DNA of 64,000 nt from positions 15,635,127 to 15,699,126 of the forward strand of contig NC_088297.1 of NCBI RefSeq assembly GCF_032854445.1, in the 5' to 3' direction. The position numbers were made by a program, and so were the translations under genes. Each line of letters starts with the position of its first letter. Position 1 is the first letter of the stretch. The notes beneath the pieces were generated by a model. The model did no database searches, had not been told where the DNA came from, and was given only the letters and a program-made list of their open reading frames with translations. Below are positions 11,952-24,500 of this stretch, piece after piece. This DNA is from Liolophura sinensis. Its lineage: Eukaryota > Mollusca > Polyplacophora > Chitonida > Chitonidae.

Positions 11952-12094
11952 AGAAATCCAAGGCCCACTAATTACTGCTAGTATTAGCACTGAAATTTGG
12001 TCGCGTAAGAAACAAGAAGAACTAACTGAGTAAGTTGCATGTTTCGTTCAAATGACGATGGTGTATGGAGTTCTGTTTTAAACATGTACAGCCT

Positions 12095-13630
12095 GGTAAT
12101 CCATTGTCAGCATGTAAGGACAGCATGGTGATCCAGTGTCGACATGTAAGGACAGCATGGTGATCCAGTGTCGACATGTAAGGACAAAATGGTGATCCAG
12201 TATCGATATGTAAGGACAACATGGTGATCCATTGTCAGTATGTAAGGACAGCATGGTGATCCATTGTCAGCATGTAAAGACAACATGGTGATCCATTGTC
12301 AGCATGTAAGGACAACATGGTGATCCATTGTCAGCATGTAAAGACAACATGGTGATCCATCGTCAGCTTTTAAGGATAACATGGTGATCCAGTGTCGACA
12401 TGTAAGGACAACATGGTGATCCAGTGTTGACATGTAAGGACAACATGGTGATCCAGTGTCAGCATGTAAGGACAACGTGGTGATCCATTGTCAGCATGTA
12501 AAGACAACATGGTGATTCATTGTCAGCATGTAAGGACAACATGGTGATCCAGTGTCAGTACGTAAGGACAACATTGTGATCCAGTGTCGACATGTAAGGG
12601 CAGCATGGTGATCCAGTGTCGACATGTAAGGACAACATGGTGATCCAGTATCGATATGTAAGGACAACATGGTGATCCATTGTCAGTATGTAAAAACAAC
12701 ATGGTGATCCAGTAACGACATGTAAGGACAACATGGTGATCCATTGTCAGCATATAAGGACAACATGGTGATCCATTGTCAACATGTAAGGACAGCATGG
12801 TGATCCAGTGTCGACATGTAAGGACAACATGGTGATCCAGTGTCAGCTTGTAAGGATAACATGGTGATCCAGTGTCGACATGTAAGGACAGCATGGTGAT
12901 CCAGTGTTGACATGTAAGGACAACATGGTGATCCATTGTGAGCATGTAAGGACAGCATGGTGATCCAGTGTCAACATGTAAGGACAACATGGTGATCGAT
13001 TGTCAGCATGTAAGGACAGCATGGTGATCCAATGTCGACATGTAAGGACAGCATGGTGATTCAGTGTCGGCATGTAAGGACAACATGGTGATCCAGTATC
13101 GATATGTAAGGACAACATGGTGATCCATTGTCAGTATGTAAAAACAACATGGTGATCCAGTAACGACATGTAAGGACAACATGGTGATCCATTGTCAGCA
13201 TATAAGGACAACATGGTGATCCATTGTCAGGATGTAAGGACAACAGGGTGATCCATTGTCAGCATGTAAAGACAACATGGTGATCCATTGTCAGCATGTA
13301 AGGACAACATGGTGATCCATTGTCAACATGTAAGGACAGCATAGTGATCCATTGTCGACATGTAAGGACAACATGGTGATCCAGTGTCAGTACGTAAGGA
13401 CAACATGGTGATCCATTGTAAACATGTAAGGACAGCATGGTGATTCAGTGTCGACATGTAAGGACAACATTGTGATCCAATGTCGGCATGTAAGGACAAC
13501 ATGGTGATCCATTGTCAGCATGTAAGGACAGCATGGTGATCTATTGTCAGCATGTAAGGACAACATGGTGATCCATTGTCGATATGTAAGACGAGCCTGG
13601 TAATTAAATGACGATATGTAAGTACAGCGC
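12095..13630. repeat. 32-bp satellite, copy 2 (about 48 monomers)
   Basis: Same monomer as copy 1. The ordered variant run starting TCGATATG at 12651 recurs at 13099, 448 bases or 14 monomers later, showing a block duplication inside the array. The last monomers (from about 13590) are decayed. Confidence 0.95.
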
Positions 13631-13916
13631 GATGTTCCAGTCTCATCATCTGATTCTTCATATAATCGTTTATCCCTTACGTGACAGAATAGCTGACATA
13701 CGAGAAGAGAAGGGATGTGCCATTGTCATTGATAGGTGTGTCCGATTTCTCGACAAAATGAAATCAGGAATTCAATTATTCAAATTTCATTCAGGATCGG
13801 GGATTTACACATTCCATGTGTTGTTTTGATTCTTTTCATGAGTTAAAGCTTGTCTCCCATTGCCAATATTAAGAACATATAGAGAGAGTATAGAAAAAAA
13901 ATGGATGAATAAATGC

Positions 13917-14275
13917 TTGGGGTTTAACGTCGTACTTAACAATGTTTCAATCATATCTCGACGAGGACAAGGACACATACAAACAGAGCGAGCCCATGTC
14001 ACCAAAGTGCTGCCTCCACTGAAGTTTCATGCCGAAGACACCAGACATGACACCCCATTTAGTCACATTATACTGACATCGAGCCAATTAGTCATATGTT
14101 TTTCCTCTATAACATCTCATTTCCGGTTCTGATTAATTGCTCTAACCTCTCAGAGTTGAGACAAACAAGCGAGGCAACAACAAGTACCCACTTTTAATCT
14201 TCGGTATGAAGTGACCCAGGATTGATCCAGGGTCTCCCGGCTTATAGGCGGACGCTATAAGAATTAGGTAGTGTA
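13917..14275 (-). mobile_element. SINE family II, unit 2
   Basis: Minus-strand copy: the tail at the left (GTTTAACGTCGTACTTAACA then ATCATATCTCGACGAGG) and the tRNA-like B box at the right (inverse of GGATTGATCCAGGGTC). Confidence 0.65.
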
Positions 14276-14760
14276 GAAAAATGCTAAGATGTGAGAGAGT
14301 TTATGGCTAGTCGTTTGGTATTATTGTCTGCCTTTAATCTGAAATGTTAAGCTGTGAACATTTCTTTAGTATTGAAATCATACATCTTAAGTGCTGTAAA
14401 ATGTGAGTATCAACATTTTAAAATTTAGGCCGCATATACATTCATAATGCGGAACATTTTAAGACAAACGATTACCCTACTTCCTTAACCTTTCCGCATA
14501 TGAAAGAGCAACTTTCAGTGCAGTTTATGCAAATTTTAATTTGATTTGGTTGGTTGGATTGGCTAGTGTCAGTACTCCAGTGTCATAACGTATAATTGTA
14601 TCTGTCAACATGGAATAATGCATTCAGAATGTGCTTGAGTAAACAACATGCAAACGCACGAAAAGGTTGAAGAATTACGATACAAAATTTCGTAAGCATG
14701 TTGTCACATGCTAAATTTGTAATACTTTTACAGATACTAAATCTGCTAGCATGTAACATT

Positions 14761-14818
14761 ATACGACGTCGTATAAGTGAGATATTCTTGAGCGCAGCGT
14801 AAAACACCTATCAAATCA
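14761..14818 (+). mobile_element. SINE family I 3' tail fragment, unit 2
   Basis: ATAAGTGAGATATTCTTGAG and GCGTAAAACACC match the last 60 bases of the SINE body. Nothing else of the element is present. Confidence 0.7.
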
Positions 14819-14871
14819 CTATAACATAATAATAAATGCTTTCCCCCAAGAAGTCCACCATTGCCAAAATG

Positions 14872-15270
14872 TCGGAGTTAACATTACTAATGCTATAAAC
14901 AGTATAACATTTCAGTTCTTATGTCGCTAGTTCTTGTTGCTTACGATCAGGCGACCTGCTAAAATGCTGCGAAAATTAAGTGGCCGCTTTTCTTTGGTCG
15001 CAATATGGTTGCAGTGCATCGCGAGATGTGCAAGCATTACTCGCGCTCACTTGTAGGGTTCGCAATGTTTATCGCTAAATGTGGTACAGCTACCGTCGGG
15101 TCCTCACATGCTTGCAAGGATACATGTACATGTAGCCATTAGGCGAGAGCGCATGTGGGCGCGAAAAGTCTGGTCGCATACATTATGTCGTAAGGGCATC
15201 GAAAAGAGTCGCAATATATGATTGCTGTCGGTCCCTGTTGCGACGTTTCTGGCAATATAGACAACTCCGA
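14872..15270. mobile_element. Possible inverted-repeat element (about 400 bp), unit 2
   Basis: The outer 8 bases TCGGAGTT (14872-14879) and AACTCCGA (15263-15270) are inverted, and the interior repeats GTCGCAAT/GTTGCGAC words. The terminal match is short, so this may be chance. Confidence 0.25.
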
Positions 15271-15642
15271 TCTGTTTCTGGTATCTATAGAGCCGATACT
15301 CGTATAACGCAAATGATAGGTCTACTTAGCTGACGGATGATAAATTTAGTTAAAGTCAATCGAATAAGTATCAGTGGATGTATTTCATAGGGCAATATAT
15401 GCCACACTTCATATAATACCTGTTTGACGTTTCTAAGTGATTTCGGCCATAATATAACTTAGAAAATGAAGCAATTATCAGATCTTTTTTCCGTATTGCC
15501 TTGATTAAATGTACGAAAATTTATTCCAGCGAACCCATTTTTAAACTAAATCCACTTGGGGAATAGAGTGATTTTTTATTGTGAAGCAGACAGAAGGAAA
15601 CAATAGTAAGTATTAAATCTGATATGCACATGAAATGTAGAC

Positions 15643-15912
15643 CTAGAATGTAACACAGGATATAGCGTACAAGCCCGTATTGCCAGTGCGGTTGGAAATG
15701 CCTAGAAAATCAAATTCGACGTATGAAAACTCGGAATCTAAAGTCCGACCAGAGATGTAATTGTCATAAACCGTAAATTTAACGTTGTCCACTATGGGTT
15801 TTAATTGATACGGCAGTATATTTACTTCTGTGTATAGGTAGAATCCATCTGGAAAATGGCATGCTTTGATACAAATTCCCAAGTTATATGGCCAGCTAGA
15901 CGGGTTGGCCAT
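15643..15912 (-). pseudogene. Unidentified 89-codon open frame, possible exon remnant
   Basis: Reads MANPSSWPYNLGICIKACHF then a stretch with DGFYLYTEVNILPY, ending TGNTGLYAISC. The composition looks protein-like, with spaced cysteines and mixed hydrophobic residues, unlike the satellite frames. A C-x-FP-x-G-x-Y pattern recalls small secreted lipid-recognition domains, but this is weak. Just 5' on this strand is CCAG|GTAAAT, a possible donor, so the ATG may be chance. I cannot name a family. Confidence 0.25.
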
Positions 15913-17412
15913 TTATGACGTCACCAGCTGTGATTTACCTGGTAGTAAATCTTTGGTTTTTGGTGGATTTAAAGTCATAATTACGTTCCTCGGAGGTCCT
16001 CCTGGTATCATAATGTTAAACAAATTATAATCTTTATACTTAAGACAAGTAGCTAAATCTGGACACTAATTATTAAAGCTCGCCACACCTCTTCAGTCCA
16101 CCCATTTTATTGTTAATTAAACTGCACGCCTGTAATTGATACGTAGCATACATTTATATATGATTTGTACTCGTTCACATTAAATAAAACCACAAAAGTA
16201 AATATAACTGCGTTTCAAATTCAAGGAGTGGCAATTTTATTTGGGGAAATTCTCACCGCAAGATCCAGGATATTGGGAAACCATTACATCTGTATATAAT
16301 CGTATATCCTTTTTTTTGATCAAAATCCTGCATATAAACATAACTTATACGTTATTTCAATCTGCAGGTTTTATAGCAACAATCATTATTCATCTCCCTT
16401 GAGTTCTGGGAGAGATACGTGTACGTTGGCAAATTCTGATCTCATTGGTGTGTGGCACAGCTCGTGCACTGAAAAACCAAATGTTTAACATTTAAACATC
16501 TCTGCAGCAGATAATAAATGTGCTTAATGTTTAATTGTAACGTGTTTAATACTTAAATACTTAAACATGTTTATCCAACAATTGATAATAAGGCCGCTTT
16601 ATAATGTTGATCATATACGTTGGAAACTTTAATTCACTCCGTTTAAGCAATAAACTCTTCAATTTACTACATAATTATTGCATTCAGGCTATACATTTGA
16701 GTATTTATAAAATACTGCATGTATTTATAAAATAAAGCAATATATTTTATGAAAAATACGTGTAAATCTGAAAAATAGACACACCTTGAACATGTTAAAA
16801 GTAACCATTTATTATAGTGTGTGCACTTGCTGCCGATCAAAATAGTTCATGAATTGCCTTAAATGTATAAAACAGATCAAATTATAGCTTTTGGAACTTT
16901 GGAATCATTTTAACGCTCTAAATAGTATAGGTACGAATCCGATATTTACTGAAAGGCATTAATTTGGTAAGCACGTTTATTATCTGTTGCAGAAATATGT
17001 TTAAATGATAAATATTTGTTTTTTCAGTGTGCATGTCACGTGATCTATAAGGCGCGTCTAGTTTTAGCTTGAAGTTGTGGTTGTCGTGTCATGTGAATAT
17101 TTTTAAGTGACGCGTAAAAACCCAATCAAAGAAATAAATCTATTCCATGGCGATTTCGTAATATTAATCGTGTCATATACGATTACCACATGCATGTACC
17201 ATTCAATATGAGAGTTCGCATTAAACACAGTTCACTGCTCCATTAAAACCAGTTTTCTTAAACATGATTTTTAGTATTAAAAAACAAAACAAAACAAAAA
17301 CAAAACAACGAATACATGGGCATTTACGCCCCTGTCTAAGTTTGGTTCTAATTTTACTGCGCCATGTTTGGCCTCAAGTTTACATGACATCTGTAGGTAC
17401 ATATGTACATGT

Positions 17413-17605
17413 ATGGCTAAGACTCAGTACTACGACACAATTTGTTCATATGTGGGCCAATTTGTGAGCCAGAGGCATCTCACCAATGCGGTCACTGTGA
17501 GTTCAAGTCCAGGTCATGCTAGCTTCCTCTCCGGTCGTACGTGGGAAGGTCTGCAGCAACCTGCGGAGGGTCATGGGTCTCTGTCCGCGTCTCCTAGAAA
17601 AATTT
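17413..17605 (+). mobile_element. SINE family I, 3'-truncated, unit 2
   Basis: Counterpart of 7950-8142. Confidence 0.75.
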
Positions 17606-18508
17606 GAACCGAAACTACAGTGTTTAACTGCGAATTACGGCCTTGTAATATTTCTGTTTTTACTAGAAATAAATGTAAACAAAATCAGGAACTGATGTTC
17701 ATGGAGCGATTCAATGCGAACTCGTTTTTACATGGGAGAATGATCATAAAGCTGAACTTTCTGCATTTTTTCTCCAGTAGCCGATTTATTCATATTCAGA
17801 AAACGTCAACCTCGGTATCTTGATCTTTTTATGCAATTTACTTAATTTTGTTAGTATTTGTTAGATCTGTTACGACCCGAAAATACGAAAATTAATGCAT
17901 TCACGAAAATTAATGAACATTACCATGTATGGATGTTGAAGATCACTGGGCAAAGTTCGTGCAAAATATATAGAGGCTTACGTTTCTTTCCATTCTCCGC
18001 GAAAGAAATTGTGACATATGACGTCAAAGAAAATGTTGTCACTGTTCTAGAATTACACCAAATGCTGTGTTGTCATCCCATTTAACATACAACCACATTA
18101 AAACAATATTGAAGGGACCAAGCATCGGGGATGCTGTTTCCACCAACAGAATCCTAGTTTTATGCAGGAATATAATTTAATTAAAAACGTACACCATAGA
18201 GAGAAAACTAAAGGAGCGACGGCAGTGTGATAGTTGGTAAATAGTTACACGAATATAACCGGTGAAATACGGCCTCTTGACTCCACCAGGGTATTGTACT
18301 ATCTGTTCGTGTAGATGCGTAAAAAGCAGCAATTTACACGCCCCCGTAGCACCATGGCTTAAGCAGAATTAAGTCAAAGAAAATGCAGTGATGGTAATCG
18401 TAATTTTGTATACGTCACTAGTCTAGAATTACTCAAAATGGGTGCCCACTTATGTAGGCATGCTCATGTACGGTTACTATGTACACCAAAAAAATAAAAT
18501 AATAATAA

Positions 18509-18733
18509 TCTGTTAATTTTAACAGAAAGTCTGTTGTCTGAGTGATTCTAGATTTTATTCAGTTATTGCAGCAGGCTATTCTCTTCAATATAACACACAT
18601 ATTCTACTAAATCAACATAAACATTCCGTTAGACTAACAGGATGTTATGTTGAAAATGACAGAATATTATGCGATAATAACAAAGTACATTGCATCATCA
18701 CTCAAACAACAGACTTTCTGTTAGAATTAACAG
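18509..18733. mobile_element. Complete MITE family M1, unit 2
   Basis: Counterpart of 9049-9280, with a small internal deletion (no AGGCCTATGC stretch) shared with copy 3. Confidence 0.8.
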
Positions 18734-19017
18734 GTTAATTTTTTGAGTGTATAAGTGGGCTTTCATATCTGGGTTCCCCGTTCTGCAACAGCATTACGAA
18801 GACAGTATGACAGCATATTTATTTTATTTAGACTGTTTATTTTGATTTGGGTCTTAATGACCTAAACAAACATTTTTCACTTATACGACGGCGATTATAT
18901 CTGTTTGTGAATATAACCGGAGTGCCCAGAATAAACCAACCAATCCTTCGCTCGGTACCTAACAATCCCCCTGATTAAAATCCACTGCCTAAACAGCCAG
19001 AGCTGGATTCGATCACT

Positions 19018-19168
19018 GAGTGATGATAGAATGTATTCTGTTATCATAACATAATGTTTGTCTAGTACAACAGTTATGTTGAATTAATAGAATATGTGTG
19101 TTATATTTAAGAGGATAATCCGATGCAATATAACAGAATACCTTCTAGCATCATTCAGCCACACAATT
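19018..19168. mobile_element. Truncated MITE M1 at junction of units 2 and 3
   Basis: Same truncation point as at 9564, showing the second junction was copied from, or made the same way as, the first. Confidence 0.75.
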
Positions 19169-19278
19169 TGTGCCTTTTTTTTTTTGCTTTTTGAGACTAA
19201 GAAATATCCCATGTCAAGTTTTGTATTTCTATGAGGAAAGATACATTTTCTGTCTTGGATGAGAAAGTACTGTTTTAT

Positions 19279-19870
19279 TCCGAGTTCTCTGGTTTCCTCC
19301 ATCCGCAATGTATTACCCCGGGTTTTCTGGTTTCTTCCATCCGCAATGTTCTACCCCAAGTTCTTTGGTTCCCTCCATCCGCAATGTTTTAGCCCAAGTT
19401 CAACGGTTTCCACCATGTGTTATGTAACCCAAGTTCTCTGGTTTCCTCCATACGCAATGTTTCAGCACGAGTTCTCTGGTTTCCTACATCCGGAATGTTT
19501 TAGCCCGAGTTCTCTGGTTTCCTCCATGCGTAATGTACCCCGAGTTCTCTGGTTTCATCCATCCGCAATGTTTTAGCCCGAATTCTCTGGTTTCCTCCAG
19601 CGTAATGTACCTTGAGTTCTCTTGTTTCCTCCATCCGCAATGTTTTAGGCCCATTTCTCTGGTTTCGTTCATCCGCAATGTTTTGCCCCGAGTTCTCTGG
19701 TTTCCTCCATGCGTAATGTACCCCTTGTTCTCTGGTTTTCTCCGTCCGCAATGTTTTACCCCAAGTTTTCTGGTTTCCTCCATCCGCAATGTTTTACCCT
19801 CCAGCCGTAATGTTTTACCCCAAGTACACTGCTTTCCTCAAGCCGTAATGTTTTACCTCGAATTCTTTGA
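19279..19870. repeat. 37-bp minisatellite, copy 3
   Basis: Same structure as the arrays at 3511 and 9827. Its stable length contrasts with the neighbouring 32-bp satellite. Confidence 0.93.
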
Positions 19871-20629
19871 TTTAATGAATCTGAACACTAATCCTTTAAG
19901 TCAGAAATGGTTTTGTGGAATCGACCCCAGTCACTTTAGTGACGTATTTACGTCATTTTAATGACGCTGATCATTACACTGAAGCGTCAATAGAGCGACA
20001 TCTCAAACGTAAGACCATACAGGAAAGGTATGACTATGAAAGCTGGTTAAGACCGCTATCATCATACCTTCGCACCATTGGTCCAATCGCTTCGTACTAT
20101 ATTGTTCTATCGCTTCGCAGTATCGTTCCATCGTCAGTGCGGTGATACGATAATGGCCTTATATTTAGTTGATTAAATATGATCCACTTTGGACTTCTGC
20201 TGGTATCCCACTGCGGGCGTTGGCGTCCAACTTGGCGTTCGACAGCGACCAATCTTCTCGGCCTTTTCTTTTTTCGCGATGATTTTTGGCAACATTGCAT
20301 CTCAACACTGTAGAGAGCTGCAACATCGCTGAAAAACTCGGTCACACACTCTTTCACCTAAACTTATCCCAAACAAGTAACAAGGATATTCAAACGCTTT
20401 GGCGAGATATAGTAGAGGACAACATTCTGACGAGATTCCAACGAGACTAAAAGGGTATTCAGTTGAGAATCTCGTGCAAACCTATCCATGGTTCTTCCAA
20501 TGAACTTTGACACCATTCAATAACAACATCTAGTGATAGGTAACAATGCATCACTGTACCACATGTTGCTAGTACATTGCGATAACACTGCGACCATCTA
20601 CGACAGATGACTGAGCTAGGATGCCGGGT

Positions 20630-20815
20630 ATTTTTATTTACTTATTTATTTGTTTATTTATTTATTTATTTATTTTGTATTTTACACCGTTCTCAATAAT
20701 ATTTCGCTTATACGAAGGTGGCAGGCATTATGGTGGGAGGAAACCGGGCAGGACCCGGGTGAAACTCACGACCATCCACAGGTTGCTGCAAGACCTTCCC
20801 ACGTACGGTACGTCG
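20630..20815 (-). mobile_element. SINE family I, 5'-truncated, unit 3
   Basis: Counterpart of the copy at 11177, sharing the GGTAC duplication. Confidence 0.85.
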
Positions 20816-21334
20816 AATGTTTTTAAATACGTTGAAAAAGGACCGACCCACAAAATGCTTGAGCGTTGCCGCTTCACAGGATCAGCACGCAGGCATAAAG
20901 GAAGGCATTACGCAACGCCGGGATGATTCATACAGTTCCAGGTGATCACCTGAGCGTTTGTGTGTGTCTTTTTTTTTCACTGCATGCAAGTCAGGAAAAA
21001 TTTCTCAACTCCACGTGACACCAGTGTAGTCATATAAACACACACACATATATACTGTGGCCAGGAGTTACTGACATTTACTAAACATATACCACAAGAG
21101 AATATATTTTCCGCGTTGTCCCAGGGTTGTGGATATACTGAGCGTTGTTTGCCGGCGTATGCTTCAAAAGAGAGCATACAAGGTCATGTGGGAAGTGCCG
21201 TCCAGAACTTCCGTGGAAAATGTGTTTTGTGTGTAGACAATGCACGTATACCATGACAAAGCGGTAAGACATAAATCCACATGTTTTTAAAAATAGATTA
21301 AGACTAGTCATATGTAGGCATTGATAGATTAACT

Positions 21335-21410
21335 GTGCGGCTGGTACTGACCGGGATTTGAACTTCTCCACAGTTGAACTGTAGCGCTCTACCACCTGAG
21401 CTAAAGAGAA
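21335..21410 (-). repeat. tRNA-like motif next to satellite, unit 3
   Basis: Counterpart of 5571-5640 with both boxes intact. Confidence 0.55.
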
Positions 21411-21549
21411 ATCCAAGGCCCACTAATTACTGCTAGTATTAGCACTGAAATTTGGTCGCGTAAGAAACAAGAAAAACTAACTGAGTAAGTTGCACGTTTC
21501 GTTCAAATGACGATGGTGTATGGAGTTCTGTTTTAAACATGTACAGCCT

Positions 21550-24500
21550 GGTATTCCATTGTCAGCATGTAAGGACAGCATGGTGATCCAGTGTCGACAT
21601 GTAAGGACAGCATGGTGATCCAGTGTCGACATGTGAGGACAAAATGGTGATCCAGTATCGATATGTAAGGACAATATGGTGATCCATTGTCAGTATGTAA
21701 GGACAACATGGTGATACAGTAACGACATGTAAGGACAACATGGTGATCCATTGTCAGCATATAAGGACAACATGGTGATCCATTGTCAACATGTAAGGAC
21801 AATATGGTGATCCATTGTCAGCATGTAAGGACAACATGGTGATCCATTGTCAGCATGTAAAAACAACATGGTGATCCATTGTCAGCTTGTAAGGATAACA
21901 TGGTGATCCAGTGTCGACATGTAAGGACAACATGGTGATCCATTGTCAACATGTAAGGACAACATGGTGATCCATTGTCAGCATGTAAGGACAATATGGT
22001 GATCCATTGTCAGCATGTAAGGACAACATGGTGATCCATCCTCAGCTTTTAAGGATAACATGGTGATCCAGTGTCGACATGTAAGGACAACATGGTGATC
22101 CAGTGTTGACATGTAAGGACAACATGCTGATCCAGTGTCAGCATGTAAGGACAGCATGGTGATCCATTGTCAGCATGTAATGACAGCATGGTGATCCATT
22201 GTCAGCATGTCAGGACAACATGGTGATTCACTTTCAGCATATAAAGAAAACATGGTGATCCAGTGTCAACATGTAAGGACAACGTGGTGATCCATTGTCA
22301 GTATGTAAGGACAACATGGTGATCCATTGTCAACATGTAAGGACAACATGGTGATCCGTTGTCAGCATGTAAGGACAACAGGGTGATGCAGTAACGACAT
22401 GTAACAACAACGTGGTGATCCAGTGTCGACATGTAAGGACAACATGGTGATCCAGTATCAATATGTAAGGACAACATGGTGATCCATTGTCAGTATGTAA
22501 GGACAACATGGTGATCCAGTAACGACATGTAAGGACAACATGGTGATCCATTGTCAGCATATAAGGACAACATGGTGATCCATTGTCAACATGTAAGGAC
22601 AACATGGTGATCCGTTGTCAGCTTGTAAGGACAACAGGGTGATGCAGTAACGACATGTAACAACAACATGGTGATCCAGTAACGACATGTAAGGACAGCA
22701 TGGTGATCCAGTGTCGACATGTAAGGACAAAATGGTGGTCCAGTGTCAACATGTAAGGACAACATGGTGATCCATTGTCAGCATGTAAAGACAACATGGT
22801 GATCCATTGTCAGCATGTAAGGACAATATGGTGATCCATTGTCAGCATGTAAAGACAACCTGGAGATCCAGTGTCAGCTTGTAAGGATAACATGGTGATC
22901 CAGTGTCGACATGTAAGGACAGCATGGTGATCCAGTGTTGACATGTAAGGACAACATGGTGATCCATTGTCAGCATGTAAGGACAGCATGGTGATCCATT
23001 GTCAGCATGTAAGGACAATATGGTGATCCATTGTCAGCATGTAAGGACAACATGGTGATCCATCCTCAGCTTTTAAGGATAACATGGTGATCCAGTGTCG
23101 ACATGTAAGGACAACATGGTGATCCATTGTCAGCATGTAAAAACAACATGGTGATCCATTGTCAGCATGTAAGGACAACATGGTGATCCATTGTCAGCAT
23201 GTAAAGACAACATGGTGATCCATTGTCAGCATGTAAGGACAACATGGTGATCCATTGTAAACATGTAATGACAACATGGTGATCCAGTGTAGACATGTAA
23301 GGACAACATGGTGATCCATTGTCGACATGTAAGGACAACATGCTGATCCATTGTCGACATGTAAGGACAACATGCTGATCCAGTGTTGACATGTAAGGAC
23401 AATATGGTGATCCAGTGTTGACATGTAAGGACAACATGGTGATCCACTGTAAACATGTAAGGACAACATGGTGATCCAGTGTAGACATGTAAGGACAACA
23501 TGGTGATCCATTGTCGACATGTAAGGACAACATGGTGATCCATTGTCGACATGTAAGGACAACATGGTGATCCAGTGTTGACATGTAAGGGCAAAATGGT
23601 GATCCAGTGTTGACATGTAAGGACAACATGGTGATCCAGTGTCGACATGTAAGGACAACATGGTGATCCACTGTCAACATGTAAGGACAGCATGGTGATC
23701 CAGTGTCGACATGTAATGACAACATGGTGATCCAGTGTTGACATGTAAGGACAACATGGTGATCCATTGTCAACAAGTAAGGGCAGCATAGTGATCCATT
23801 GTGGACATGTAAGGACAGCATGGTGATCCATTGTCGACATGTAAGGAGAGCATGGTGATCCATTGTCGACATGTGAGGACAACTCTGTGATCCATTGTCG
23901 GCATGTAAGGACAACATGGTGATCCAGTGTCAGTACGTAAGGACAACATTGTGACCCATTGTCAGCATGTAAGGACAGCATGGTGATCCATTGTCGACAT
24001 GTAAGGAAAACATTGTGATCCAATGTCGGCATGTAAGGACAACATGGTGATCTATTGTCAGCATGTAAGGACAACATGGTGATCCATTGTCAGCATGTAA
24101 GGACAACATGGTGATCCATTGTAAACATGTAAGGACAACATGGTGATCCAGTGTAGACATGTAAGGACAACATGGTGATCCAGTATCGGCATGTAAGGAC
24201 AACATGGTGATCCAATGTCAGGATGTAAGGAAAGCATGGTGATCCATTGTCAGCATGTAAAGACAACATGGTGATCCATTGTCAGCATGTAAGGACAACA
24301 TGGTGATCCATTGTCAGCATGTAAAGACAACATGGTGATCCATTGTCAGCATGTAAGGACAACATGGTGATCCATTGTAAACATGTAAGGACAACATGGT
24401 GATCCAGTGTAGACATGTAAGGACAACATGGTGATCCATTGTCGACATGTAAGGACAACATGCTGATCCAGTGTCGACATGTAAGGACAACATGCTGATC

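Larger units (their letters stand above)
13631..16377. repeat. 2.75-kb segment present in copies 2 and 3, absent from copy 1
   Basis: Matches 25454-28205 closely. It contains a minus-strand SINE of family II, a SINE 3' tail, a possible 0.4-kb inverted-repeat element and a minus-strand open frame (15643-15912). In copy 1 the satellite joins straight to AACAATCATT, so the segment was lost there or gained before copies 2 and 3 split. Confidence 0.85.
9564..19017. repeat. Large tandem unit, copy 2 (9454 bp)
   Basis: Begins exactly where copy 1 ends, at the join GATCACTGAGTGATG. By eye it differs from copy 3 by a few bases per hundred outside the satellite. It has all parts, with a satellite of about 1.5 kb. 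Confidence 0.93.

Noticed and set aside
23226-24077. 283-codon minus-strand open frame as a gene
   Set aside because: It consists only of 32-bp satellite monomers, has equally long frames in the other two registers, and lacks splice or promoter signals.
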